A stretch of DNA of 64,000 nt from Stenopsyche tienmushanensis (GCA_008973525.1 WACJ01000101.1:744001-808000); one strand, 5' to 3'; numbered from the stretch's first letter, positions 1-13,540 are shown. Numbers and translations are program-made. The notes: generated by a model from the sequence alone, not told the origin.

Positions 1-1409
1 TTGAAAAACCTGTTGGCTTGACAGTCTGTCAATTATTTGTTTTAAGACAATTGCAACAGATATTGATATGCACTCGACAACGTCTGGTATCTTAGACACT
101 ATTGATGTAGACACATCAAATATATGCTCAAAATAGTAGCATATGTGCAAAATTGGCCCATAACTAAAACTTGCTCGTAGCCAATTCGTATACCATGGAA
201 TAGCTTAAACACCCCTGCCTAATACCATAAGACACATGCTTCATAGCAAAAATGTCGGTAACATCCATCTGCTGATTTGGACAAAGATTATATTAATGGT
301 TTCCGGCAGTCTAAATATTTTTTGCTCTTCTTAGTAATTCGATATTCTATGGAGCTTTCGTTTGAACGTTGTTTATCTACTTTTGTCAGGTTTCCTCAAG
401 CTCCAGTATTTTATTTCAACACACAACAAAACTCATTTTTTGTCATGTATACAAGTAGACATACAACAACGTGCCGCATCGACAGTCTAAAGTGAAAGTG
501 GTGCAAACAGGCGTTGGTATTGAACTATTGGCGGTGCATTTGGGTCTCGTTTTTTTTTTTGTTGTCGCAAATCTCCAATCACACGCTAAAAACTAGTTTT
601 TGGCCAGTTCGTATGAAGAGTGGATGACGAAACTTAATAATCTGGTGAGTCAGCATGATATCGCGTTTCCACTAACAATCGTTACTGCCGTACTCACCCC
701 AATCCACCCTACAGAAGATGGGGTTGCGGGGTGGCCATTTGGCGCGACTGTATTACGTCCAGAATTCGTCGCGTCCACGTGGAAAAAAACGCACGCACAC
801 CCCAGAACCTACTACCCTAGTAAAACCCAATTGATTCATACTCGCCTTGGAATTTAGATCACTACATTACTACGCCTGATCACATTTTTGCGGCTTAAAA
901 ATCAATAGAGCCCGAAATAAGTATGATCGCTATATTTCGGCGATATTTACAATGGTCATCTTGAGACTTCCTCAGTGCTGGACGCCAATATATCTTTTTT
1001 GACGCTATTCTTCTTTAATTCTTAAAAAAAATCGATGTTAAACTATGATCGAACGATCTTACGTTTTTTATTATCTCTTTGATCTTATTGATTATACGTA
1101 CAAGCGTTAAAGCTTGCTAAAAGTTGAGGCCTACCCGAAGAGCTATGGAGCGTGATATGCCGGGAGTAATGGCATCGTAAAAGCAAAGATGAAAGATTGA
1201 CATGGTTTTGAATGCAAAGCGTTTGGATGTGGCAATTCGAATGGACGAGACTCGTGTCGCGGAATGGAATTAGACAGATGAAATCATTACTAATATGTGT
1301 GTATGGAATTAGAAAGAGGCTTAAAAATCCATCAGGCTGAGGAAAATAAAATAAGATTCACGATAGAAATTATTCTTCTTAGCTGCTAAAAAAAGTTTTT
1401 CCCTCCCAT
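1..1409. other. No gene recognised
   Basis: AT-rich sequence. A frame at 600-857 (+) contains a GC-richer patch (700-800) but matches nothing I recognise, so I treat it as noise. Confidence 0.6.
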
Positions 1410-1605
1410 TTGTTAACGAAAATTATTAGCTAAAATGTACTGTGTATTGTGTAATATATAATAAAATAGGGAGTTTTTTTTGCGACGCATGCGCGTAACG
1501 TCTATGATTTATGCGACGGACACATTATAAACGATTCTCCCTCTCTTTCTGATTGACTGTCGCTTGGAGTTTCAATTTTCGTGGCGTTCAAACCAATTTG
1601 TCCTG
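1410..1605 (+). repeat. AT-rich dispersed repeat, copy 1
   Basis: tttgttaacgaaaattatta, then tgtgtaatatataataaaat, then acgattctccctctctttct. The second copy lies 920 bp downstream in the same order. The core tgtgtaatatataataaaat recurs at 13.77, 39.64, 49.16 and 52.45 kb. Confidence 0.75.
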
Positions 1606-2328
1606 CAGCATCCATGCGAATTTCATTTTAAAAAAATCAATGAAATACATTTATATGTTAACTACGTAATACGTGATTTCTAAAAATGCCGTGTACTGCG
1701 AAATATCGGACTGCTTCAAAAACTGGGATAGATTCCAAATTTATAAAAAACTATAAAATGTTATAGTCATTTTATATCTTAAAAAAGATTGTTGGCCGAT
1801 ACCGAGTGCGATTTTGGGATTTAATTGGGATTTTACTGTGCATCGTTTTGGTTTAATGAAGCTTCCTATTTTTGTGAATGCTTGCATCTTCATTATACTT
1901 TATCGTTTTGATTAGGCGAAGAAATTTGATGAGTTCGAGTTTTATGATCCCACATTTTCAGAGACTGCAGTTGGTCTGCTTCTCCGATCCGAGTTAATAT
2001 TGAAGGCCTGAATTAATTTATTGCATTTGCATATTAATTTGCGAATAGTTTAACGACTCGAATGCGTCGTTCTAATTTTAATGCATTTAATCCCATGATC
2101 GCTTGAGTAATTCAAGCAATTGACCGATACGCTGTTCGCTTTTTGATGCACAAGCTAATTTAACCGAGTTCTGGTGAAAATTCCGCAATGCCGTATTTGC
2201 CAATTTCCAGGGAGTCAATTTATTTGTGTTTTTCTCTGCAATTTAAAGTTGTAGATTTTTTGTCATTTCTGTCAATTTAATAATTGTATCATACGAAAAG
2301 TCGATTTCATGCATGTTTTCATTTTGCA

Positions 2329-2515
2329 TTTGTTAACGGAAATTGTAAGTTAAAATATTGTGCTGTGTGTTGTGTAGTATATAATAAAATAGATGCGCTC
2401 CTCTATGATGCATGGGACGGACACAGTACAAACGATTCTCCCTCTTTTCCAGACCAACGGGCGGTTGAAGTTTCACTTTTCGTGATATTCAAGCCTATTT
2501 ATCTTGATCCAATAG
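2329..2515 (+). repeat. AT-rich dispersed repeat, copy 2
   Basis: tttgttaacggaaattgtaa, tgtgtagtatataataaaat and acgattctccctcttttcca in the same order as the 1.4 kb copy. Any reading frame here is repeat-derived. Confidence 0.75.
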
Positions 2516-2689
2516 ATGAAGTTTCCACTGGATCTTCCTTTATTTACCTACCTAAAAACACAAAAAAACCAGTTTCCCAGTTCAATAACTTCGATATCCT
2601 GTTTACAGTAAGAACCGTCGAGTTCCTCTTCTCGCCTTCTTCTCTACCGACGCCACTTTTTAATTGCTGACAAATATTTTACCACCTTT

Positions 2690-3350
2690 TTTTCAAGTTT
2701 GAAAAGAAAATAATCCAAGGGGACTAAATCTGGTGAATAGGGTGCATGAGGAAGGTATTCAAACTGTAACTCATGATGAAACAATACTTTTTAGTCAAAT
2801 ACTGTCATTTTTTCTTTATTTCATAACTCAAATGTGCAATAAGTTCATCGTTGATTGTTTTTCCTTTTTTGTAAATAATCAAAACAAATATCCCATACGC
2901 ATTCAAAAAATTGACACTATCACCCTGATTACAGATGGAACTGTCTTCGCCTTCTTTGGAGCCGATTCTCCCCTTTCAGTCCATTGTTTTATTGGTTTTG
3001 ACTGTTCAGATGTGAATTGATAGACCCATGGTTATGAATCAACCCTAAAACTCGGCTTTATTGCTGTGAAACATTGACAAACACTTCATTGAAACATCTT
3101 CACGCTGTTTTTGTTCCATTGCGAGCAAACGTGGCACCCATCTTGAGCACAGCTAGCTCATGTCCATATTTTTAGGTAATATGCGATATATAGCACATTT
3201 TGAAATGCCTACCATGTCTGCTAGCTCGCATACTTTCTGTCGACGGTTATCCAATACCATTTTGTGGATTTTCTTCACCATTTTTAGCGCGATCACTTCA
3301 TTTGGTCGACTCAGGAGGCTCAGACTCCCCCAGAGTATAATCTAGCTCGT
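2690..3350 (-). pseudogene. Dead mariner (DD34D-type) transposase
   Basis: On the - strand, 3302-3205 encodes PNEVIALKMVKKIHKMVLDN and then RRQKVCELADMVGIS, the mariner DNA-binding helix-turn-helix. Next come RWVPRLLAMEQKQ-EDVS and CLSMFH-NKAEF, the linker with WVPRLL. At 2701-2760 lies the block YLPHAPYSPDLVPLDYFLF, which carries the third catalytic Asp (family SPDLAPSDYFLF). Stops and indels lie between, and the central catalytic region is eroded. Terminal repeats were not identified. It is a different family from the DUF4817-type copies. Confidence 0.88.
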
Positions 3351-4702
3351 CTTCGATACTGGTTGGACTGAAACCTTTCAAATAAATGTATTGTATATTT
3401 GTAAATTCACTGAGAATGTTTACAATTGATGACTATCAAACAAATACTAAACAACGTAATATTAGCTTTATAAGGTAGATCATTTCAACCATAGTATTTT
3501 TTTTTAACAACAATCACTTCTTATCATCAGATCGGGCACTTCTGGGACTTCCCTCGTATTAAAATAATGTAACATGTATCTGCTTATTGATTTGTAGTAT
3601 GAAAATATTGTTGTGTCAATTTGATGGTCTTCCTGCGTTACAGAGGGCATTTTACCCACTGACCATCAACGTTGCGCCAACAAATATTTTAAAACGAAAC
3701 GCATTCAGTATAACGTAAGCTAATTACATCGGACAATATGTGTTCGTATTGGAAGCTTGAACAGCACTGGGTGAAGTTTTTTTATGCAAACGTGCCAAAA
3801 AAAGAAGAAATAGTAGTAACTGACCTTAGAAGAGACTGCGGACCGGTTAACGGTAATATACCAAAGCATCGACCACGTTGTCGATTCTGAATTGCAAATT
3901 AGCATCACAATGTGCTACAAGTTTATATTACGTATTCATATCTGAATTTCACGGACGACTTTCAAATTTTTAATTATATTACAAATAGAATTAATTCAAA
4001 CTCTCGTGGCTCAAGCGTCGTTTATTTTACTCTGGGAATGGGGATGCTTTCATTGGGGGCTAATTTATTAATATAAGTGAATCGAAGATTGGCATCGTAT
4101 CAAATACGATCCGAACAGCTTCTGGCTTTTTCAATGACCACTCGTTGCTCCAAATTCCTGATAGTTTTTATATTCCTGGATCTTATTTATCTGAGATGAA
4201 GTTCTGGTCACATGATTGCGTTTATAAATTTGTTCAAAGCTCCCTGTAATTAATTAACCCTTTCAATGGCCAATATTTCAATCGATCGTGTCGCTTTTTT
4301 GCATTACAATCATGAATGAATATCGACGGGCGGCTTTCGATTTGTCGCAATAACGGCAAGTTGTTAACTGTGTGCATAATGTAGTTTTGTTTATCGACAC
4401 ATGCTTAACCCTACTAATGACGAACGCTCTAAAATTTTGAGCATGTCTTCGTGATACATTGAACTAAATAAATATGAAATGTGGATATTCAATGGGCTTG
4501 ATGGAAATAAATAAATTATCGCAAAATCGTGCAAAAGTTCCTCAACAAAGTCGAGCGTGTGTGAGAGGTTTACGTAATTGCTTTTTTTTATTACCTCCTG
4601 CCGGAGTGATATGGTGTTTGTACAAAGAATCTCATACATTATTTTTTTGCTATGATATATTATGTTTGCACAAATCAAAATGTGTTACGATCATGATGGA
4701 TT

Positions 4703-4849
4703 TGAGTCTTTCAACGAGGACGCTCGATTTTAAAACGCAAATAAAGCAAGCTGTATATAAGATATCCACTCGGTTTTATTTTCATTTAAAAGTATATTTT
4801 ATGGCATTGTTGTGAAATACAATATCATTCAAATCTCCACCGCGACATA
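4703..4849 (-). mobile_element. Tc1/mariner-family 3' end fragment
   Basis: Begins with a degraded terminal repeat (gagtctttcaacgaggacgc) and continues with the family's subterminal sequence (aagatatccactcggtttta, tatggcattgttgtgaaata). Only about 147 bp remain. Confidence 0.7.
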
Positions 4850-5240
4850 AGTTTTACATCTACATAGTCATGTTAATATGTCGATAATCACAACGAGGCA
4901 TAACAAAGAAACTTGATTCAGCCTCTGTATGCCATCAATGGATGTGTTAATCACTTATTAATTTTTCACCTCTGTATCGCCAGTCAATAACTTAGATAAA
5001 AGGTTATTTTTGAAACAACGACATATGTAGTATGTATGTATCTCGTTTGATATTCTCACTAATTGACGCATTCGTTTCTTGTGTGCCATTTTATTATTAA
5101 TTTTTGCCGGTCCTATGTCTCACTGTTTTTTGAGACATTGATTTTGTTACGATGTTATTGATATTTCATAAAATTATTTAAAAAGACATGAAATATAAAC
5201 ACAATAAAATATATTCAGATACAACGTAAAACGTACCATC

Positions 5241-5320
5241 GCGTCAAATACAATATCGACGTCTATAAATCGCCGCGCCGCACTTTTAGCGGAAATTTCT
5301 TGCAAAACATTGTTATCTGC
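5241..5320 (+). repeat. Two-copy repeat, copy 1
   Basis: cgacgtctataaatcgccgc, gccgcacttttagcggaaat. Nearly the same as 24215-24275. The stretch has unusual CpG content for its surroundings. Confidence 0.65.
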
Positions 5321-8280
5321 TTAATTGATATATATTTTTGCGATTTACATGTGTAACCCACGACCCGTACCAATAATCTGATGGGCAATATCCGGAGATT
5401 GGCGTATCGTTTCAGTTCAATGATTTTTATTTGAGTACCTTTTGGAGTATGTGGTCGAACATATTGGAGCTAGGAATTATTTTTATGCGTTTTTTAGCCG
5501 GGATAGATCGCAATGAAGCTTTTTAATAATTTATGTCCCTGCAATCCATCAGGCGGATAGGGATCCTTTTTTGCTGCAGGTTTAGGCTTGGGTGGGTTTT
5601 AGTACCTGATCTTTTTTTTTGCATCCTTGGTTCGAATACAACGACCGTATTATGTTTTAAAGTGATTTTTGCTTTCAATTTCAAAAGCTCTATTTCATTC
5701 GTCCAAGTTAGTCATTTTTAAAACTTTTTTGATTATAAAACCATGTCTATTCGCTTGGGACATATCTCGATCCAATTTTTAGATATTTGTGGGCACCGTA
5801 GGGTTAATTGGATGGAATCATATTACGTGCTGGGTAAATAACAGCGGTCAAGAATCGATACCCAAAGTACCAACAACCATACCTACGGTTTATTTGACGA
5901 TAGAATTTTTGTATGTATTTGGATCGGAACTTCAAAACAGAATGTATTCATATACGTAAGAAGATTTTGTATAATGAAGACTCTCAAGACGTGTAAAAGA
6001 CATTCTTCGGAATTGATTACAAACGATGTGCGTTTCTCTTCCTTTATTTTTGGATCTCTGGATTGAGCGAACATAGCCCTAAATATAAATGCTCTAATAT
6101 TATCTGGCTCATTCCTAGCAAACTTCAATACATTTCCTAAGCTAAATTCGCAAACGGAAGTCCAATTCACTAACCATATTTAGTCAGGTTAAATCTAAGT
6201 AATAATGTATACTTTTTCATACAATATTGGCCTGAGACGAGTCGCTCAGTTTATTGAGGAATGCCCATGCTAAATATACTTAAAATAACACGTTTGAATT
6301 GGATCGTTGTTCAGGTAAATCAGTACGGGGAAAATCTTCAAATATAATAATGGCATCAACCCTGTAAGTTAAAGCACCGTGAGGTAACAATAGTACGTAA
6401 TCATCAACGACGTGTATAACGAAACGGCGTATCGATTTTTCGATAAGCCTTAAATTCCTTCCATTTTATTCCTACTGCATCATCAGTGCATCGTTTGAAT
6501 TGTGAATGAAGTGTGGTGTCTAAGAAGGAATGCTCGTGCATTTGCTCCGAGTGATTTATTCAATGTATCATAGGGAGTATGCACGCACATGTGGCGCGCG
6601 CTTATTTTAAATGCCGTTAGCTACCGTATTGAGCACCAAAGATGGTCCTATGTGAGACGCCATTATGGGTCCCAAATGCATCTGACTAAATTCACGATAG
6701 TGATTTAAGTAATTGCGAGCTGAAATTTGGGTTGATAACAATATTATCTGAAGTATTGATCAAACAGGAGGACCTAAATTAAATATTATCAGATGAATGT
6801 AATCAAACAAATTCCGGTTTTTATTCCGATAAAGAACGGTTTTATCAGTTTTCAGTTCAGTTCCGGTTCGAAGTCGTTGTCAATTTTTATGTCGATCTTG
6901 GCGATCAATTAACGACTTGATGATCGTCGCCTGTTGTATGGTTTCCATCTTTTTTCGTTCAGCATATCCAACTAACGACGAAAAACGAAATTACTTTGTT
7001 TGGCACCTTTTATATAGTTTTTTTTGCTAGTGCTTGTTCGTTTGCAATTTTTATGGGGGAATATAGATTGGGGTTCCATTCTTTGTTGTATATATTATTT
7101 ACAAAAGATTTTGTCTTTGTGTGTTGAATTTCAGTACCTACCAATTTACGAGATCGATGTCTCAATATTCAAATTCAGCCTGATTTTCTGGTTTTGAAAA
7201 AAATAAATACTGAGGTGATTAATGATTCTGGGCAGTGCTAAAGAGTGATTTATAATGAATTTTTAAATAGATCATTACGGCGAAATGAACGAAAATGAAT
7301 ACCATCGACCACGTCTGTTCGTATAACCACCCCTGATCGAAAAGAATTCCATTTGTTATCCAGGACTGTGCAGGATGAAGGTATTGCTTCGGGTTTACCT
7401 GCTTTTAACAAAGGATACACTCGGAAATTACCATTATTATCGTCCCTTGAGTCGTTTATCCTGAATTTCCAGTATTTTTGGTTACGGACTTGAACCAACT
7501 TCAAATATGTTTGTGTTTTATCAAACACACTCGAGATTTGTAAGAAATGTGGCACTGGTAAAGTTTGTACATAACTTAAGCATTATTTATGTAATACGTT
7601 CCGACAAATAAAAAATCATCCTAATGCAACGCCTAGATATCAGCACTATATAATGTTTACACGTGACATCTTTTCAAATGATATAAGCCATTTTGTTTTA
7701 GTAGAAGGTAGTAACAACTTCAATCATGGACAGATAATTTTTAAATCGAGTTTTAAATCATTTAAAAACGGCTGCAAACGCTGCGACAGTTGATATAGCA
7801 AGCCTTTGTATGATTAAATCAGGATAACTATTTATTGATACGCAAATCCCTGGGGATTGACTTGTCGGTGATATTGCATGATCTCTTAATTTCGTGCTTA
7901 AATTTGTTGCCAGATGGCTTCCAATACCGTTGAAACTCACCTTCATCATGACCCAGTTCATACACAACATTGACATGTTAATTATTATCATTTTGAACGT
8001 TTTTATCAAAAGTGTATGTACGTACTATAAAAAAACAAGCCGAAAAAAAACATTTCAACATGATATAAATTGATCTGCCAAATGTCATTGACGTCGTGAC
8101 ACTGGACGACGGCAAAACATTAAATCACTGATTAGAAAAAATACACGAAAAGTTGTATTTCATTTTTATTGCGAAATCTATAATCTTGCGTGTTGAATTT
8201 ATTACCTTATGAAGCGCTTTAGTTTATCTAGAGCAGTGAAACCCAAACATGAAACCAAAAATATTAGAACCCTACGTTGT

Positions 8281-8375
8281 CTTCGTCGCTGCGGCAGTTG
8301 CCGATTGCCGCGTCGTTCAGCTGTAGAAATCGCGCTGGGTGTTCATTCGGAGTACGTCATACACCTTCAAGTTCA
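8281..8375 (-). repeat. Repeat family with cgcggcaatc core, copy 1
   Basis: The complement reads gcgcgatttctacagctgaa then cgacgcggcaatcggcaact. Matches 17.81 and 44.61 kb. Confidence 0.65.
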
Positions 8376-8940
8376 AAATATCTTCAAATCGTTTTTCTAT
8401 ATACATTTTAAATCCAATAAGGTGGCTAATGAATCATAGATGTAACTACACGTTAAAACCCTTACCGCTCACCATGAAAGCTTGAACGCCCATTAGTGGC
8501 CTATTTACATATTTATATCATTGCTTTATGCTTTAAGGAGTGGAAGCCCACGCAAAGTCGTTTGTCGCGAAAGAAAGGTCGCGAGGAGACTTCCGCTTTA
8601 TTGCTTTTGCCAAAATTTAAATCAACTCACTTTTACCTGTTCAATGACGCAAAGTGAACAAAAGCTCTTGGCAAGCAAATAATGAGTTTCTTTGGCCATT
8701 AATGCAATAATGACCAGCAGTTTAGCCAAATGCCGAGTGAGTGATTTATTTCAAATAACGGAAACATCTTTCAGAATCGATTTTAATCTTGGCTACGATA
8801 ATAGCACACCTATTTATTGTGATTGGCTTATGTGTAAACTGTATTGCTGCTCATTTTTACCCTGTAATTTTATCGCTTTTGGCGCAAATCATCCCACGGC
8901 CGGATTAATCATTATGCCCGTTATCATTTCTGGTTTTAGA

Positions 8941-9063
8941 TAGAAATAGAAGTACGACATTGAAAATTAAACGCGGTAGAGAGCTACACACCACGCGTGC
9001 AAGCATATCTGGATCGCTCGAGTGCACATTCAACATGTGAGTGCACACTCGTCAAAGGGTTAA
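8941..9063 (+). repeat. TTAA-ended hairpin repeat, copy 1
   Basis: Matches 21204-21331 in its flanks: tagaaatagaagtacgacat at the left and gtcaaagggttaa at the right. Before the TTAA is an imperfect hairpin with arms gtgcac/gtgcac around caacatgtg. Looks like one end of a piggyBac-like element. Confidence 0.65.
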
Positions 9064-9953
9064 CGGAGGCGTCAGTGTGACCCTTAAGTTAAATATTTGG
9101 AGACATCTGGTTTAAACCTATTTAATCGTTTTTATTATAGTATCAGACCCACTGAAAGGTTGTTAGACTTGTAGGTTGAAGACTCGCTGCATATTATTGG
9201 CTTTGACAAACTGAACACGAGTTATTTGTTTAGCTTTTAAAATTGACACGCCTCAAGATATATTATCATGAACGATTGAAAAGCAATAAAAGAAGAGAAT
9301 GATTAATGTGACACTTGACACAAAAAGGTTGCATATCAATGATTTATAAACTTGTGAGCAGACGTTCCAATGCCGTTATATCAATAAATTTGATTTTACC
9401 TTTTGTGTGAAAAATCTTTATTTAACACTTTACCGACCGCACAGAGCTGAATAAACGTACCCCGATTATCATAAAATTTTCAGAAAAAATATAGACATTC
9501 ATCAATTTAACACTTTATAGTCCGCGCGTGATGTAACTTGAGCTTGAAAAAAATGTTTTACGAACTCGATATAGATTTAAATTTCTTTCTAGGCATGATA
9601 GTACACACACATGTCATCCGTCGTCAAATTATATTAAAAAAGTATTACAAATACTTTGTATTGTAAATGCACAATACAAATTTAATGTTTGAACGATGAA
9701 CGTTGCCCTTATATTTTGATTGTGTTGTCCATACAATTCATACCAAAAAGTATCACTTTTTGCATTTTATAACGCTGATGCTCGCATTACACATTGAAAA
9801 CGACCGTTATGTTTATATATATCGATGCAATAAACTCTTTCGTAGACACCATTAAAATTTTATCAGTACGGCCTTCTCTGAAGAACCTAACCCACTTCGT
9901 GATGTGTTGTCGACTCGTCACATCATTAACTTCCGATGGATATTCGTGGCGGT
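9064..9953. other. Intergenic with two TTAA-type ends
   Basis: ttaacactttaccgaccgca from 9422 and ttaacactttatagtccgcg from 9507, 85 bases apart and in the same orientation. Nothing else was seen. Confidence 0.45.
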
Positions 9954-10160
9954 GTTAAAGTAAAAAAAATAGAAAACCGCGTGGATCTCGGGATGGGAGG
10001 TGGCGGGAGCGCGCGACGTCTTCTTCATCGGAAGAATTTCCTGCGACTGAGCAAAATGGCCGATGAACAACACGTGGGATCAAGCAAACTTGCCTTTGTT
10101 TCCAGAATCTAGATGATCCTCGTATATTTTTAAAAGTGTAGATATGTTTCAATGTGCAAA
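9954..10160. repeat. Repeat related to the 22.36-22.67 kb element
   Basis: Starts at a TTAA (9954-9957). The stretch gcgcgcgacgtcttcttcat followed by cggaagaatttcctgcgact has a close relative at 22505-22545. On the - strand it could encode a short acidic peptide (SSDEED); such peptides begin piggyBac transposases, but nothing longer supports this. Confidence 0.4.
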
Positions 10161-10234
10161 AAAAGTATTATTTTTAAGTTATTGGTCGTAATTTAAAACT
10201 ATCAACAACTTTATATGATCTTTGATTGGCTATA

Positions 10235-10343
10235 TTAACTCTTTCGCGACGGGATGAATTCGTAAAAAAATCAAAATTTACTATGAAATCAAATCATTAA
10301 ATCCTTCTATTGGCATCTAAGTCCCCTGTCGCGAAAGAGTTAA
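10235..10343. mobile_element. 109-bp TTAA-flanked MITE
   Basis: TTAA at both ends, with inverted repeats ctctttcgcgac on each side followed by ggg or similar. The inside is about 75 bp of AT-rich noncoding sequence. TTAA sites and short C-rich ends suggest a piggyBac-like nonautonomous element. Confidence 0.75.
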
Positions 10344-10589
10344 CCCTATCAGACCGGAAATCGTGAGACAGAGATAGGCGTCTTGCGTCTTATCATATAT
10401 GTACTCGCTAGCAAGCATGGCGTAAAGTTGCCCCTACACGTCTAAACATTCTCAATATATTTTTTTATAGAAATTCGTAAATGTTCATATGTATGTACAT
10501 ACTATTAAAAAAATCGTATTGTAAAGAATTTTTTAACCGTCAGAAAATGTAGGTATAATTAATTGAAATCCCTATCGTCGGATAACCTA

Positions 10590-11010
10590 AACTTTTTCGT
10601 TAGTGAGCAAATTTAAAATCGATGAAGTCGTTGATGTCATAATCGCTTTACACCGATTACTTTCTGTCAGCTCCTAATTAGCGTAAGACAATCTTCAATT
10701 CGAGGCAGAGCCACTTGTCATGAACACTTGTCATTTCTTTACATAAACAATGCACAAAAAAACAATTCAAGTGCTCCTCCTTTAGAAGGAAATGATAATT
10801 GGACAAAGACTCATTCAACACGCAGCGAAGAACAGCAAGCAGTTAAATAAACAAACATTCTCGATAACACACAATATTCGGTCGTTTCTTTGCGTAAACA
10901 AATAACACACTTGAAATCGAAATCATTATAAGTGGATAAATTTGGGCTTGACGATCTATACAATCATGCGATGCATATGAAGAAGCTATCCGTCTCAGTC
11001 TCCCGAACTG
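10590..11010 (+). repeat. ~420-bp dispersed repeat, copy 1 (inverted partner at 35.86-36.27 kb)
   Basis: Shares long runs with the complement of the other copy: gtgagcaaatttaaaatcga, ggaaatgataattggacaaa, gactcattcaaca and gaaatcgaaatcattat. By eye identity is about 80%, with several indels. No coding frame or terminal repeats are seen. Confidence 0.8.
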
Positions 11011-11518
11011 CGCTAAGTTCTCTTTGTCTCTGTCCGCCTCGGAGCTTCAATGCACAAGAGTGCTCTTTCTGAATAGTGAAGGTCAAAACGGATATTTCCG
11101 AAAGTACTCACGAAAAGGTTAAGCTCTTTCAACAAAGACAAGACGAATTTCGTTCGTGTTGGCTTGAAAGCAGGCGTTTGTTTTGATAATTAAGATAATC
11201 GCATCATTCTTATCGTTGATCAATTTTGTTATTCCCTCTTGACTGCTCTGAAGTGGCGTCATTAGCCGAGTATCATCACTCCTTTGCAAAATCTACTCCT
11301 TCAGAAGTAAATGGCAGGATTGCACAGTAACCCTGTTCTTTTATTTTCGCAACACACTAATAGGCAAAAATAGCTAAACAACAAAAAGCAGATACCATGC
11401 AAGTTGAACATTAAGAAATATTCTGAAAAAAATGAACGAACACTGTGTGTTATCAACAGTGTTAAGGTTCATTTATTGATCTTGATTTATTATCAATAAT
11501 TAACGGTATGTTCTCCGG

Positions 11519-11625
11519 TTTCAAAGGGTTAATCTTAGTATGCATAAATTTATAGCTATAAGTGCATATTTGTTTTGTTCGGCGCAGAAAAAATAATAAT
11601 GTTCGCTCCGACGGAAATGTGTTAA
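11519..11625. repeat. Pair of TTAA-type element ends
   Basis: tcaaagggttaat at 11521-11533 and gacggaaatgtgttaag at 11610-11626 are two ends of the C-rich TTAA kind. They point the same way (both end in TTAA), so they are unlikely to be the two ends of one element; they may be nested fragments. Confidence 0.35.
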
Positions 11626-11730
11626 GAAAGATTATTTTAATAGGGTTTTTCAGGTAGAAGATAATCAACGAGCGATTAACTCATTGCGAATATACCTGAA
11701 TTTATTTTTATGGTAAAATTTTCTCTGCAA

Positions 11731-11792
11731 TTTGGATTTGAATACGAACCCTTGTGATAAGATTCCAGAAACTAATCCATTATACCAATACC
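11731..11792 (-). repeat. tRNA-derived SINE-like fragment, copy 1
   Basis: On the - strand it reads ggtattggtataatggatta (A-box-like) and, 30 bases on, gggttcgtattcaaatcc (degraded B box, consensus GGTTCRANTCC). Resembles the tRNA head of a SINE rather than a working tRNA; the arms do not pair well. Confidence 0.5.
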
Positions 11793-12977
11793 TTTTCAAC
11801 CTTAATTGAAATAAAATGCGACCACAAATGCGGTTTATGGATACCATATGGATATGGAAAATAAAATTCCAAGCGATACCACATTCCAGGCAAATGTGGT
11901 CAATAAGTTTTTGAATTCGGATAAAATATGAAATCAATTAATTTTTCCTTAACACATTGCCGCACTCCTCACTTTTTCCTTACTTATCCGTTACTATTGT
12001 AATTTGTAATATAAGGGTTGATCCAAATGTGACGCCTAGGTGTGTAATGATTTCTAGAGTTGTGGCCAAACAAATTTTTGCTGGAAAACAATGGATCTCT
12101 CGTTTGTTGTTCAAAGACAATGCAAACGCTATTTAAACAAAATGGTTTATGTCATTTGAAAAGACATCACATGAAAACATTATACAATGGTTTTGGCGTA
12201 TCCCCGAATTGCGAACAACCGTCTTGTTTTGTGCGTTTCATTGAATCATTTCATTGTACATAGACTCGCCTTCATTTGATATGACGAGGCTGTTTTTCAG
12301 CGTGATGTTTTGTCAACGATTGTCGCGTTTCACATCGAAATTAGCATGTTCTCAGCATATAACCATAAAAATAAGTCATATTATGAAAACTTGTTTTTCT
12401 CGGAGGATGTTTGTTCGAGAGATCAGAGTACGAATATTTAAGATAAATACGAGGGAGTGCGTGTATGTATTATCATCATCTTGAAGATGAGCATGTTTCA
12501 ACAACAAGCCGCTCATTATCTTGGCGGTAAAAAAATTGAGCCAAAAAATGTTTATGGAACGACAAAAAGCAGAAATTGTCATTCAGCTGGTTTCGCGTAG
12601 AAATTGGAAAACGGCCATCGTAAACAGCTATTGCTATTTTTGAAAAAAATCCGCTATTTTTAGAAAAAGTACGACTGGTTATAAATACATATAAATTTGA
12701 TTTGCAGGCGAGGTTATTTATTTTTTTCGTTCTCGTTTATTTTTTAAAGTTTATGATTGTTTGTTACCATTGATTTTTGCGATTATTTATAGTATAGATT
12801 AGGATCCATACATGACTTGTAAATTTGTTGATGATCGATATTTTGAAGGTGTTTGATCAATTACATAATTTTGTATTCAGTATTTTCCCGGAAAATGAAA
12901 CATTTTGATATATTGATAACCACGATGGTTTTTTCCCCTTTTCTTGGAATTCAGGAAATTTGAAGCAATTTTATGGA
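11793..12977. other. Intergenic, no gene recognised
   Basis: Contains ttaacacattgccgcactcc from 11949 (TTAA-type end). Frames at 12060-12582 overlap on both strands and look random. Confidence 0.5.
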
Positions 12978-13540
12978 GTATTTCAATAAGGACGGTCAAT
13001 TTTTAAACATAAATAAAACAAGTTGTGTATGAGATATGTTATAAATTTTTCTTTTATTTGATAGAATATTTTATGGCATTAAATGTGAAATATAACGTCG
13101 TTTAAATGTCCGTCGCAGCTTTGCTTGGTGGTACGTATTCGGGATGTCCAATTTTCGATGAATTTGTCGCATAAATCTGGCTGAATTTTCTGAACGGCGT
13201 TCATCACGTTGACTTTGAGGGCATCGATTGTTTGCGGTTTTTACGCATAGAACTGCAATTTATGATAGCCACAGACGAAATTTAAAGGCGTTAAATTGCA
13301 ACATGGCCACAAATCGCTCGTGCGGAATGTCCATCGCGGCATGCGATGTTGATACATAACGCTGCCTGTTTGAACAGCATAAATCAGTTTAGGCCACAAG
13401 AAGTTGTTTACCATTGATCCGTAGTGTTTGTCGTTGATGGCTATGGCAATGCCAGAAACGCTTCTCGAACTTAGCACTGATTTTAAAAATAAATTTTGAT
13501 GTTACTTTAACAACATGGTCGCTACTAAACAACCAAAAAT
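12978..13540 (-). pseudogene. Tc1/mariner-family element, decayed transposase (DDE_3 type)
   Basis: Starts at the degraded inverted repeat tatttcaataaggacggtca. On the - strand it carries transposase scraps: the region rich in PRSCDLTPLNFVCGYHKLQFYA (family pattern CDLTPLDFFLWGY-K-VYA, holding the third catalytic Asp), then the complement of sequence encoding IQPDLCDKFI. Frames are broken by indels and stops, and the distal inverted repeat is not seen. Confidence 0.75.

Larger units (their letters stand above)
3351..8280. other. Intergenic, mostly featureless
   Basis: Holds the mariner-family scrap at 4.7 kb, the repeat at 5.24 kb and a TTAA-type end (ttaaccctttcaatggcc, from 4254). Short frames between 5.5 and 8.0 kb are not supported by composition or motifs. 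Confidence 0.55.

Noticed and set aside
600..857. 85-codon frame on the + strand
   Set aside because: No recognisable domain, no splice-site support, no repeat match; likely chance.
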